Source: Fen-1254 sp963778945 (GTDB lineage: Bacteria > Bacteroidota > Ignavibacteria > UBA10030). Taken from it: a stretch of DNA of 64,000 nucleotides. The stretch is from contig CAVZWL010000021.1 of NCBI GenBank assembly GCA_963778945.1, forward strand, positions 62,001-126,000, in the 5' to 3' direction. The position numbers were made by a program, and so were the translations under genes. How positions within the stretch are numbered: position 1 is the first letter of the stretch; each line of letters starts with the position of its first letter. Positions 55,696 through 64,000 of the stretch are shown here, in pieces. The notes beneath the pieces were generated by a model. It did no database searches and had not been told where the DNA came from. It saw only the letters and a list, made by a program, of their open reading frames with translations.

Positions 55696-56055
55696 TACAA
55701 AAGCGAAGCCCATATTCAAGTTGAGGGTCGCGGAGCATATCAATGTAACATGCGACAGCATGTTTCTACATTTAACTCATATCTATTTAATGAATATTCG
55801 CAGATACAAAAGCGAAGCCCATATTCAAGTTGAGGGTCGCGGAGCATATCAATGTAACATGCGACAGCATGTTTCTACATTTAACTCATATCTATTTAAT
55901 GAATATTCGCAGAGTACAAAAGCGAAGCCCATATTCAAGTTGAGGGTCGCGGAGCATATCAATGTAACATGCGACAGCATGTTTCTACATTTAACTCATA
56001 TCTATTTAATGAATATTCGCAGAGTACAAAAGCGAAGCCCATATTCAAGTTGAGG
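55696..56055. repeat. Tandem array of 110-base units
   Basis: Three full copies (55696-55804, 55805-55914, 55915-56024; 109, 110 and 110 bases) and the first 31 bases of a fourth. They are nearly identical. Each unit contains AATGTA-ACATGC-GACA-GCATGT-TTC-TACATT, a hairpin of 12 base pairs with a small bulge. It also has CATATTCAAGTTGAG near its start and CTCATATC / ATGAATATTCG near its end. The array fills the gap between the 3' ends of two convergent genes. Units abut without unique spacers, so this is not a CRISPR array. Confidence 0.92.
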
Positions 56056-56084
56056 TGGGAAGGGTTGATGTGAATATGGGCTTC
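56034..56084. terminator. Hairpin joining the last repeat copy to the following sequence
   Basis: GAAGCCCATATTCA at the start of the partial fourth unit (56034-56047) is the exact complement of TGAATATGGGCTTC at 56071-56084, with a 23-base loop. It could act as a bidirectional terminator for the transporter and PII genes, or mark the end of the repeat element; no T run follows. Confidence 0.45.
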
Positions 56085-56119
56085 AGCGTTAGCGCGAGGG
56101 AGGATCGTAGAATATTTTC

Positions 56120-56458
56120 TTAAAGTGCGCACTCTCCGGCTTCTTCGGTTCGCACGCGAATAACTTCCTCAACGGGAGTAATAAAAATCTTTCCGTCGCC
56201 TATACTTCCGGTCCTGGCTGTTTGTGTGATGGTCGAGACGATGCGATCGACAAGCGAATCGACGACAACCATGACCAGCTTTATTTTTGGCAGAAAATTG
56301 ACATGATATTCAGATCCCCGGTACATCTGCATGTGCCCTTTTTGCCGTCCAAATCCCCGGACTTCTTCAATGGTCATGCCTGTGATTCCATTGTCGATGA
56401 GCGCTTCCCGCACGGCATCGAGTTTAATGGGTCGTATAACCGCTTCAATTTGTTTCAT
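56120..56458 (-). CDS. glnB: PII nitrogen regulatory protein (GlnB/GlnK family)
   Basis: 112 residues. Trimeric sensor of ATP/ADP and 2-oxoglutarate that binds transporters and enzymes. The N-terminus MKQIEAVIRPIKLDAVREAL, the T-loop RGFGRQKGHMQMYRGSEYHV with Tyr51 (the uridylylation position in proteobacteria), and the B-loop TGSIGDGKIFI (83-93) are all standard. No amtB lies beside it, so GlnB and GlnK cannot be separated; neighbours glnA and an amino-acid permease fit nitrogen control. A promoter with an overlapping palindrome lies 50-90 bases upstream. Confidence 0.95.
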   Translation of the reverse strand: MKQIEAVIRPIKLDAVREALIDNGITGMTIEEVRGFGRQKGHMQMYRGSEYHVNFLPKIKLVMVVVDSLVDRIVSTITQTARTGSIGDGKIFITPVEEVIRVRTEEAGECAL

Positions 56459-56508
56459 AGTAAGGTCACCGTTCGATTATGATTAAATAATTACTGCATT
56501 AAACTATG

Positions 56509-56546
56509 ATTACCTTACAATATAAGGTAATTATCCATAATGTCAA
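56509..56546 (-). promoter_or_regulatory. PII promoter with overlapping operator-like palindrome
   Basis: TTGACA (56541-56546) and TATTGT (56517-56522) are 18 bases apart on the minus strand. A perfect nine-base inverted repeat, ATTACCTTA-CAATA-TAAGGTAAT (56509-56531), covers the -10 element and half the spacer. A protein bound there would block RNA polymerase, so this is a good candidate operator for nitrogen regulation. Confidence 0.6.
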
Positions 56547-56603
56547 GTATTATTACGGTTTTTATTTTCGATTCTTACTATGGTTTTATAAGAGCAGAGA
56601 GTG

Positions 56604-59600
56604 TTATTCAGGAAGGTTCAGAAAATCGAGATATTGGCGGACGCGTGTAAGCCGATTGATTTCGTTTTCCGTTTGCGGAAGCCGGAGTTCGAGAAACATC
56701 TGTTTTCCTTCCTGCTTTAACCGGGAGGGTACGGCGTCGGCTTCCTGCATGCGGCGCGCATAGCGCTGGAAGGGAGCGAGATCTCCGTCATAAAACGACT
56801 TTTCTTCAGGCGGCGGGAAAAATAATTTAAGCGTCGATTGTACAAGCTCGACTTTTGTCAGGCGCATGGATGAAGCGAGAATTTTCAATTCTATCAAACG
56901 AAGGAGATGCTCTACTTCCTCCGGATATTCTCCGAATCTATCCTTGAGTTCCTGCCGCATTGCCGCACAGTCGCTCAGGGACCCGAACCTGTAGAGACGC
57001 CGGTAGATATCGAGACGTTCTGCATCCGATTCCACATACAACTCCGGAATCAAGGCCTCGCAATCCGCTTCGACAACCGATTCCATTTTTTTGAGCGGCT
57101 GCTCTTTCTGCGTCGTATCGATCAAGTCGGAGAATTCTTCTTCTTTTAATTCCCGCACGGCATCTTCCACGACACGCTGATATAGTTCGAATCCCATTTC
57201 CAGTATAAATCCGGATTGTTCTCCTCCGAGCAAATTTCCGGCACCGCGAATTTCCAGATCCCGCATGGCAAGATTGAATCCCGAGCCGAGTTCCGTAAAT
57301 TCCTGAATGGCCTGCAGGCGGCGCAGGGTCGGACGCGGGAGAACGGAAAGCGGCGGCGTTAAGAGATATGCGTATGCCTGAACATTGGATCGTCCGACGC
57401 GCCCGCGCAGCTGATACAATTCCGCCATGCCAAAACGGTCGGCGCGGTTTATAATGATAGTGTTGACACTCGGAATGTCGATTCCGGATTCGATAATCTT
57501 TGTGCACAGCAGAACATCGAATTTCTTTTCCAGGAAGTCGAGCATCGCTTTTTCGAGTTCATGTCCTTTCATCTGACCATGCGCGATATGGAACCGCGCC
57601 TTCGGAATATTTTCCTGCAGTACGTTTTGAATAATATCGATATTCTGTATCCGGTCGTGTACGAAATAAACCTGACCGCCGCGGTGCAGTTCTTTCATAA
57701 TCGCTTCGCGCATGAGCTGAACATTAAACTCCGCAATTTCCGTATGAATAGGAAGCCGGTTGCGAGGCGCTGTTGTGATAAGCGAAAGGTCGCGTGCTCC
57801 CATAAGCGAGAATTGAAGCGTGCGGGGAATGGGTGTTGCAGTCAGTGTCAGCGTGTCCACAGTTGCGCGCATCTGGCGTAGTTTTTCCTTGGCACCGACG
57901 CCGAAACGATGTTCTTCGTCGATAACCAGCAGTCCGATGTTTTTAAAAACCACGTCCTTCGACAGCAGCCGGTGAGTGCCGATGATGATATCGATGCGCC
58001 CGTTTTTCAGCGCTTCGAGAATTTCCGTTTGTTCTTTTTTAGTCCGGAATCGATTAAGGCATTCCACGCGGACAGAGTAACGCCCCACACGGTCGGAAAA
58101 AGTTTGATAATGCTGCTGAGCCAGGATCGTTGTCGGCACAAGCACGGCGGCCTGCTTTCCGTTCATCACGGCTTTGAATGCGGCCCGGACAGCGACTTCG
58201 GTTTTTCCGAACCCGACATCGCCGCAAATCAGGCGGTCCATCGGCGCAGAATCCTCCATATCATGTTTCACATCGGTCGTCGCCTTCGCCTGATCCGGCG
58301 TGTCTTCGTACATAAACGAAGCTTCCATTTCCTTTTGCCAGTGAACATCCGGTGCAAATGCGAATCCTTTTTCATGCTTGCGGCGTGCATAGAGCTTGAT
58401 TAAATCGCGTGCAATATCTTTGATTTTCTTGCGTGCGCGGTTTTTCAGCCGTTCCCATTCCGGCCCGCCGATGCGGCTCAGCTTCGGCGTATGTCCCTCC
58501 TGGGAGGAATATTTCTGAACGCGATTGATAAAGTTCAGATTGACATACAGTGAATCCGTCCCTTCATACAAAAGTTTCATAACTTCGGTTTCGATGCCGC
58601 GGACCGTTATTTTTTGGAGTCCGGCGAATTTTCCGATGCCGTAGTCCTGATGGACCACAAAATCGCCCTCGCCGGAGCTGCTGCAGTTCTTTCTGCGATA
58701 TACCTTTGAATTTCTTTCTTTTCGACGATCCGCGCCGCTTCAGCCTGCCGAATATCTCATGCTCCGTAAAAACCGCGACCTGCGCAGAATGGAAAACAAA
58801 TCCGGAATGCAGTCCCTCCATAACGAATTGATAGGCCGGCATGTGCGCATCGATCCGTTCTGCGCCGCTGCTTTCGTCTCTTGAAACGCCGGATTGGCCG
58901 TCGGGAGAGGTCAACTCCTCTTCGATTAATTCGGAAAGCCGTGCGGTTTCATCCTTGGAATCGCAGTCGATATAAACGGAATATTTTTTTTCTTCGTATG
59001 ACCGTATATGTTCGATAAGGCGTTTGACGCTTCCTGCTGTCGGCGGCTGAGGAGAAGAATTGAATTTTATCACTGCGACATCAGCGGAGGGGACGCTGAT
59101 TTGCGAATGTATAATGCGCGGAAAATGCTGCATGTTTTTTTCGATATCGTCCCATCCGAAAAGATCATGAATCCCCTCTTCACTTAACTCCTCTGCTTCT
59201 TTTCTGCAGAAATACGGTTCTTCGATGATGAACAATGCATCCGCTTGAAGGTAATCGAACAACGATGCTTGAGGATTCTGTAGTGTGTCATGTTCCCCGG
59301 CAGTTTCAGCGGATTCGTCTCTCAATTGACCTGCGTGGATATCGGCAACGATGCTTGCGGATTGCAGTTCACGAATCGAGCGCTGTGAGACCGCGTCGAA
59401 CTCTCGTATCGATTCGACGGTGTTTCCCCAGAACTCAAAACGAAGCGGGTTTTCTCCGATAAACGGGAATATATCGATAATTCCTCCTCGAAGCGCATAA
59501 TCGCCGTACTCTTCGACGAAGTCCTTTTTCTCAAAACCAAGTTTGTCAAGGCGTTCAAGCAGTTCTTCGAACGGGTACTCATTTTGCACTGAAATATCGA

Positions 59601-60018
59601 TCGTGCGTGAAGAAAAATCTTTCTGCGGCGGAATTTTTCCGGTCAGTGCTTCGACGGATGCAATGAGGAGAATGGTTTCTTTTCGCGAGAGTGCGCGCAG
59701 CGCTTCCACCTGGGCGATGGGAGCGGAAATATCCAATTGAACCGCACGATGTGACTGAGCGGATGCATAGAGGTGAACACTCCGATCGCCGAGGAGTATA
59801 GAGCAGTCGTCCCGGAGCTGCTCCGCACGATCTTTGTCCGGAACAAGAAGAACTGTTTGTTTGCCGCGCTGTTCAAAAATTCCCGCTGCAGCAAATGCGA
59901 GCAGCGAACCGCTAATGCCGGAGGCAGCTATCGGCTGCGCTGTTGTTATGCTGCGCAGTGCACGGAACAACGCCTGAAACGGTTCGCTTTCGGAGAGTAT
60001 GCTTTTTATTCTATCCAC
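56604..60018 (-). CDS. mfd: Transcription-repair coupling factor Mfd, one frameshift
   Basis: Removes stalled RNA polymerase at DNA damage and recruits UvrA. The N-terminal part (from a GTG at 60018) has the UvrB-like domain 1 with SRKETILLIASVEALTGKI and DYALRGGIIDIFPFIGENPL. The second part begins GDFVVHQDYGIGKFAGLQK, the RNA-polymerase-interacting domain. It carries the translocase motifs RLICGDVGFGKTEVAVRAAF (Walker A), VIDEEHRFGV, TATPIPRTLQFSLMGARD and RGRVGRS, then the C-terminal TRCF domain. The frame shifts by one base near 58675 (in the Gln-Leu/Gly-Asp segment before VVHQD). About 1137 residues if joined, normal for Mfd. A sequence error is the simplest reading. Confidence 0.9.
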
Positions 60019-60740
60019 ACCGATACATTCATTGATATAAATGAAAACACTTTACCCCGATCACGGCAGAGTTCCTGCAGCAATCAGGGTGAGTATAAGC
60101 TATTGAAATAACGGTAAAGAGTAGGAATGGTTTAAAAAAGAATATAGAATTCAGAAGACAGAATTGAGAATTATTTGTCTTTTTTATGAGAATGCTATTC
60201 TCAAAAACTAACAAAGATAGTGGGGAAGTGCAAATTCCTTCCTGCTTAAGCTACATTTGAACGATTTTATATTATACCTGATAGAAGGATAATTTTCATA
60301 TATGTTGTCCTTTTTAGAAGGACAAAAGAGAGAAGTTATGCAGTAGAAAACAAGAGACTTATTGATATCGCCAATGTCAGCGGGTAACTGTCTGAATTGT
60401 CATTGATATCCAAAATCCTCTTTAAATTATAGCCGCAGTCGTCGACCACGGAGTGTTCCCGATATCATCGATGTCGGCTACAGAATTTCAATCCATTCCA
60501 GCATTAAATTGCAGTTCAATCTTCTATTCCTTATAACGAGCCACATAACAAGAACGCACTATTCACCCACCTTGTCACCCACCTTGGAAAGGTGGTCATA
60601 AAAGTACTCGTATTCCCGAACAAATACGATAGTTACCGAGGACACCTTTCCAAGGTGTCGATCAATGGGTCTCCGGCTGTAAGGGCTGTTTAATAATAAT
60701 ACGTGACTTATTCGGAATCGAAGAAACTATCTAAAGAATA
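60019..60740. other. Repeat-rich gap between mfd and hipA
   Basis: No gene. It holds GTCCTT-TTTAG-AAGGAC (60307-60323), a GTAGCC-type piece at 60432-60483 (ending CATCGATGTCGGCTACAG, then AATTTCAATCCAT), and the hairpin repeat at 60580-60659. All three have counterparts on the other side of hipBA (62838, 62881-62932, 62595-62673). Confidence 0.6.
60580..60659. repeat. ACCTTGGAAAGGT hairpin repeat, left of hipBA
   Basis: Arms ACCTTGGAAAGGT and ACCTTTCCAAGGT are exact complements about 45 bases apart. An inner stem CGTATT/AATACG lies between them. The copy at 62595-62673 is similar over the whole 80 bases and has the same orientation. Confidence 0.8.
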
Positions 60741-62039
60741 CTATCCAAGGTTTAATCTGTGGGTTTGTGCTATTTGGTCTATCATCGATGGGGGCACCTT
60801 ATTTTTTTCTGCTATTTCTGGCCATTGCCGAATTGCAAGTATCACATCTTGAATGATATTCTTAGCATTTTTTATCCCAAACTGTTTTGCTGATTCAAGA
60901 AGATCTTCGATAAGAAAGCCATCCCTTTTACCATTCATAGTCATTTGATGTTGATTTGTCCACGGTCCAGATGAATTATATGCCCACATAACATCATATG
61001 CGGGTGAAAGCTGCCACTTGCCGGATCTATCCATTAAGAAAGCAATGTTTTTTGTATGATCATCTTGGTTACGAGCAATAATATTGAAAACCATTCGCCG
61101 ATACATTTGCTCCAGTGATTTATATCCAAGTCGTAATTGTTGAATAACTGTAAGTGCTTGTTCGTATCCATAGGCTCCCGGAGCATTGAAGTCAAAATGC
61201 GCAAGAGCACAGAGTGACTGCATATGAATTTTGTTACCATTGGAGTCTCTGTCGAAACGTTTTGTTAAAAAATGTGCGCGTCCGTTTTCTTCAAATAAAG
61301 TGCATTCCATCATTTTTATTCCTGCTTTAACTGCCATTCTATAATAGGAATATTCAATGCGGCCAAACCCTTGTGCACGGCCTAATTGCTGATCGTTCAC
61401 GCCGTCAAATTTCATAATCCATGGTTCAAACCCCGGCGGCGGGAGTACTTGACCAGAACGTATTTCATGAGTATTTCTATTCCATGCAACAAGCGCCTTC
61501 GCACGTGCGCCGCCGGCTGATGTGCCTATACGAATAATAGTTTCTATCGCTTTATCTTTTTCACCTAAATTGACAAGTAAATCCATTCGATTATCTAACA
61601 CCTGTTGTGCCAGCCGAATCATATCTTCGATTTCAATCGGCACTGATTTTATTTCTTCTCTTCGAAGTGCAGGCTTATATTCTAATGCACCCATCCCGCG
61701 AGCTCCTATGTAGCAAAGTCGTTCAACGGGAGAAAAATCATTTTCTGAGCGATTATGACGAGCGAGCCATGCATTAATGAGAGCGTTACCAAACCTGTCC
61801 GGTAATGAATCAGCAAGCATACCGGGTAAGCCATAAAAAGTTTTCTTGTTTAATTCCGGGAATGAAAATAGTTGCGGCGTTCTCTGCATCTTAATCGGAG
61901 ATATCTCAACGGTACTGTTTAAAAATTCCGGTGTGTATTCAAATGTAGCGAGTTCTCTGTCTATGTCCCATGCAACAGCACCGATTTCTTTTCCCCAAAG
62001 AAGGACTTTCGCTGCGGTTACTTTTCTTATCTTTGCCAT
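60741..62039 (-). CDS. hipA: HipA-family serine/threonine kinase toxin
   Basis: 432 residues. N-terminal HipA domain: VLLWGKEIGAVAWD, FYGLPGMLADSLPDRFGNAL. The kinase part has the phosphate loop TSAGGARAKALVAWN, IMKFDG, FLTKRFDRD, the catalytic Asp in NIIARNQDDHTKNIAF and the Mg-binding Asp in LSPAYDVMWAY. HipA toxins phosphorylate targets such as glutamyl-tRNA synthetase and cause growth arrest. The gene begins two bases after hipB. Length fits the type II HipA family. The cellular target here is unknown. Confidence 0.92.
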   Translation of the reverse strand: MAKIRKVTAAKVLLWGKEIGAVAWDIDRELATFEYTPEFLNSTVEISPIKMQRTPQLFSFPELNKKTFYGLPGMLADSLPDRFGNALINAWLARHNRSENDFSPVERLCYIGARGMGALEYKPALRREEIKSVPIEIEDMIRLAQQVLDNRMDLLVNLGEKDKAIETIIRIGTSAGGARAKALVAWNRNTHEIRSGQVLPPPGFEPWIMKFDGVNDQQLGRAQGFGRIEYSYYRMAVKAGIKMMECTLFEENGRAHFLTKRFDRDSNGNKIHMQSLCALAHFDFNAPGAYGYEQALTVIQQLRLGYKSLEQMYRRMVFNIIARNQDDHTKNIAFLMDRSGKWQLSPAYDVMWAYNSSGPWTNQHQMTMNGKRDGFLIEDLLESAKQFGIKNAKNIIQDVILAIRQWPEIAEKNKVPPSMIDQIAQTHRLNLG

Positions 62040-62041
62040 TT

Positions 62042-62371
62042 CTATTTTCCTTTCTCAATTGGTCGTCCTCGTCGACCCGTTGCTTCCCGTCTTTGTTGTC
62101 CTGAGAGTTTTGCAAGCTGCACAGGGCTTACACCTGGCTCTGGAAGAAATAAATCCAGTTGATCGATTTTTCCGAGAACGCGAAGAATCTTAATCATGCT
62201 GCCAAGTGTGCATCCCCTTCCATTTTCTAAACTTGTCAGAACAATTCGATCTATTCCAGCGCGCTGTGCAAGTTCAGATTGAGTCACATTCTGATTGAGT
62301 CGCTGCCTCCTTATTCTCTCACCTAATAAATCGAGGATTGCCAAATCATTCATTTCGCCAAAGCTTTTCAT
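62042..62371 (-). CDS. hipB: HipB-like XRE-family antitoxin
   Basis: 109 residues from the ATG at 62371, which has AAGGAAAG upstream; the longer frame from 62404 starts upstream of the -10 element and is not used. The helix-turn-helix is LGERIRRQRLNQNVTQSELA then QRAGIDRIVLTSLENGRG. The C-terminal tail (SGQQRREATGRRGRPIEKGK) is basic and probably disordered, as in HipB. It binds HipA and, with it, the operators upstream. Stop and hipA start are two bases apart. Confidence 0.92.
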   Translation of the reverse strand: MKSFGEMNDLAILDLLGERIRRQRLNQNVTQSELAQRAGIDRIVLTSLENGRGCTLGSMIKILRVLGKIDQLDLFLPEPGVSPVQLAKLSGQQRREATGRRGRPIEKGK

Positions 62372-62394
62372 TTTTCTTTCCTTGAATTTGATCA

Positions 62395-62423
62395 AATATA
62401 GCATAAGAGTATTTATTTGTCAA
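62395..62423 (-). promoter_or_regulatory. hipBA promoter
   Basis: TTGACA (62418-62423), 17 bases, TATATT (62395-62400) on the minus strand: near-perfect sigma-70 type promoter. The predicted start is about 17 bases before the hipB ATG. Confidence 0.75.
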
Positions 62424-62431
62424 GCTAATAC

Positions 62432-62493
62432 GCTGTATTTATACAGCTTAATATTGGTTTATAGTATAATATGCTATAATTATACAGCATATT
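62432..62493. promoter_or_regulatory. Paired operators upstream of hipBA
   Basis: Two related palindromes lie just upstream of the -35 element: GCTGTAT-TT-ATACAGC (62432-62447) and GCTATAATTATACAGC (62473-62488). The second is extended by outer arms AATATGCT/AGCATATT (62468-62493). Their centres are 41 bases apart, close to four helical turns, so bound dimers would lie on the same face. They are probable HipB sites. Confidence 0.7.
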
Positions 62494-62594
62494 ATAAAAT
62501 TATAAACGAAAAAATTAAAGTGTTGTATAGAACGGCAAGTTTTCGCTCACTAAACTATTTTATCTTTTTATCAACGGAATTTGGGCCATCCTCC

Positions 62595-62673
62595 CACCTT
62601 GGAAAGGTGGTCATAAAATACTCGTATTCCCTAACAAATATTGTGGTTATTGAGGACACCTTTCCAAGGTGTC
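62595..62673. repeat. ACCTTGGAAAGGT hairpin repeat, right of hipBA
   Basis: Second copy of the repeat at 60580, with the same outer arms ACCTTGGAAAGGT and ACCTTTCCAAGGT. Changes lie mainly in the inner part (CTAACAAATATTGTGG in place of CGAACAAATACGATAG). It lies upstream of hipB in the same orientation as the left copy. Confidence 0.8.
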
Positions 62674-62880
62674 AACCGGTAAAAAACGAAACGCAAATCA
62701 GAATATAGAATTCAGGATTGTCTTTTACCATTTGTTCCCCCGGCAGACATTCTTAAAAACTGGCAAGATGGAGTAAAGCAAAACATCATTCCAACTCAAA
62801 ATACGATATTTGAGGGATTTTACATTATCCTTTTTTTAGAAGGACAAATGAGAGAAGCTTTGCATCCGAAAACAATTATG

Positions 62881-62932
62881 GCCGCGGTCAATGAACGCGT
62901 AGTGTTCCCGACATCACCGATGTCGGCTACAG
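62881..62932. repeat. GTAGCC-type dispersed repeat, right of hipBA
   Basis: GCCGCGGTCAATGAACGCGT then AGTGTTCCCGACATCACCGA and TGTCGGCTACAG, followed by AATTTCAATCCAT. The copy at 60432-60483 shares the second half and the AATTTCAATCCAT flank almost exactly. GAAGGACAAATGAGAGAAG near 62840 is also shared with the left side. Confidence 0.7.
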
Positions 62933-62975
62933 AATTTCAATCCATGCCGGAGTCATCCGCTTTGGAAAGGAGGCC

Positions 62976-63622
62976 GTGATAATATTCAGAATATATAAGG
63001 CAGTTGTCACTATCCTTTTATTTCTTGCCGTTTGTATTACGACAGGATACGCCCAGATAGATGTAAATTATGGAGTCAAAGGAGGATTAAACTGCTCGAC
63101 ATTTAATGGGAATTCGAATTGGACAACCCAATACGCTGTAGGAGGATTTGTTGAGTTTCAATACGCAGCGATTTCTATACAGCCGGAAATCCTCTATAGT
63201 GTGAAAGGGGATAAGAGTATTGATGATCAATCGGTACATAATAAATACACCGCCATACTCTCCCATCTATTACACCATCGTTCATACCAGCACACTTACT
63301 TACCTCGATGTTCCTGTGCTTATCAAGTTTCATCTTCATTTGCCTGCTATGATATCATCCTTATTCATCGGACCCTCTTTTGGATTTCTCTTGAGTGCGA
63401 ATGATCACGCGGAGGGGTTCGGCAGTACAACAAACACAGATAAAAAGAACATCTTCCCAAAAAATGATATAGGATTAGTTTTGGGGACTGGGATTGACAT
63501 TCCTTATCGGTACTTTTAAAATCACATTTGATGCACGATACGACATCGGATTGTCTACTCTTGATCCTTATGTTGGAATGTTTAATCGGGTCTTTTCAAT
63601 TTACGTTGGTATTAAGCTGTAA
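62976..63622 (+). pseudogene. PorT-like outer-membrane beta-barrel protein, two frameshifts
   Basis: GTG start at 62976 with AAAGGAGG upstream. The signal peptide ends CITTGYAQ. YGVKGGLNCSTFNG and FVEFQYAAISIQPEILYSVK are typical of the PorT/OMP_b-brl_2 family. The frame then changes near 63230; the second frame gives TLTYLDVPVLIKFHLHL and GPSFGFLLSAND, and near 63505 a third begins with IGTFKITFDARYDIGLSTLD and ends VFSIYVGIKL at 63622. The joined product is about 215 residues, usual for the family. Function unknown; outer-membrane location is inferred from the barrel pattern. Confidence 0.75.
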
Positions 63623-63767
63623 TGCTATCTTCTTTTTCTCAAAATGAACCACTCAACAAGAATACGCTTTTCGATGCCTTATTCTTCCCCTGCTATTTAC
63701 AATTCATTATTGACCATTTACCGTTCTCAGTTTACCATTTTCTGTTCTCCAAATTGAATCCCACTGA

Positions 63768-63859
63768 CGCGTAATAACATTTTCAGGCCCGCCTACATGA
63801 CTTGGTCAGCAGTCGGCGTCGCCGCAATGCGGGCAGGCCTCCGGCTACTATTTACTATT
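63768..63859. repeat. Dispersed GC-rich intergenic repeat, copy 2 (inverted)
   Basis: CGCGTAATAACATTTTCAGG, then CCCGCC, GTCAGCAGTCGGCGTCGCCG, CAATGCGGGCAGGCC and GGCTACTATTTACTATT. Read on the minus strand it matches the copy at 161-287 block by block, with a shorter middle. It is followed by the heptamer words CTATTTA, CTATTCA, CCATTTA, CCATTCA. Confidence 0.75.
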
Positions 63860-63882
63860 CACCATTTACCATTCACTATCTC

Positions 63883-64000
63883 TTAGTCTTCCAGCGTCAT
63901 AATGTCTTTCGGTTCCTGACCCAGCGCCCGCGCTTTCAGTACGCGGCGCATGATTTTTCCGCTTCGGGTTTTGGGCAGCGAATCGACGAATGTAATCTGC
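63883..64000 (-). CDS. acsA: Acetyl-CoA synthetase, C-terminal end (partial)
   Basis: The last 38 codons of a minus-strand gene that enters from the right edge. FVDSLPKTRSGKIMRRVLKA contains the conserved C-terminal Lys (in SGKIMRR) that closes the active site and is the acetylation site in acetyl-CoA synthetases. The end, LGQEPKDIMTLED, also fits AcsA. It activates acetate with ATP and CoA. Other acyl-CoA synthetases share the motif, so the substrate is a strong inference, not certain. Confidence 0.88.
   Translation of the reverse strand, partial: QITFVDSLPKTRSGKIMRRVLKARALGQEPKDIMTLED

Noticed and set aside
55565..56053. A 162-codon open frame through the tandem repeats
   Set aside because: It begins inside the transporter gene and repeats because the DNA repeats; it has no ribosome-binding site or recognisable fold.
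55696..56055. CRISPR array
   Set aside because: Units of 110 bases abut directly with no variable spacers, and no cas genes are present.

Overview
The window is one contig piece with about 50 protein genes or gene remnants. It suggests a free-living, largely prototrophic member of the Fibrobacterota-Chlorobiota-Bacteroidota group, most likely outside class Bacteroidia (Ignavibacteriota-like). The reasons are a type IX secretion sorting domain with the PNPFNPST motif at 12.1-13.7 kb, BBP2- and PorT-like outer-membrane barrels, an archaeal-type phosphoglycerate mutase in the threonine cluster, a citramalate route to isoleucine, and TTGACA-type promoters. The taxon is an inference. No rRNA, tRNA, CRISPR array or intact insertion sequence was seen.

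Layout. 1-14 kb: a TPR protein end, a CE2-like lipoprotein esterase, rpsT, a CoA-type Nudix hydrolase, a secreted phosphodiesterase, aspA, an HxpB-like phosphatase, a frameshifted HpnE-like desaturase, a YdfG-like dehydrogenase, the Fe-S repair protein Ric, and three frameshifted genes (DHFR-like, GH5, T9SS-sorted C45-like). 14-20.4 kb: a HAF-repeat lipoprotein, then a defence and toxin-antitoxin stretch (DUF4143 ATPase, VapBC, SRA-HNH nuclease, Panacea-Fic). 20.5-47.3 kb: a minus-strand amino-acid superoperon, ilvD-ilvB-ilvN-gltB-gltD-ilvC-cimA-aroF-leuA-leuC-leuD-proC-leuB-hom-lysC-HAD-apgM-thrC. It starts at a TTGACA promoter and a Leu/Ile/Val/Thr-rich leader peptide and ends at a rho-independent terminator after thrC. 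47.5-56.5 kb: a plus-strand nitrogen block (BBP2 porin, APC permease, PP2C phosphatase, Ser/Thr kinase, glutamine synthetase, NhaD-like transporter) facing a PII gene across a tandem array of 110-bp repeats. 56.6-64 kb: mfd, a HipBA module flanked by related repeats, a frameshifted PorT-like barrel and the end of acetyl-CoA synthetase.

The superoperon makes Ile, Leu, Val, Thr, Lys precursors, Pro, the first aromatic intermediate and glutamate in one transcription unit. The leader RNA can be drawn so that a ribosome stalled on branched-chain codons frees the ilvD start codon, which would be translational rather than transcriptional attenuation. GltBD in the operon and GlnA/PII next door link it to nitrogen assimilation.

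Two families of short dispersed repeats fill the intergenic regions and in three places run into gene 3' ends (aspA, apgM, lysC), changing the encoded C-termini. At least nine genes carry frameshifts while their protein sequence stays conserved on both sides. Some of these may be sequencing indels (gltD, mfd); the clustering of others between 6 and 15 kb may be real decay.
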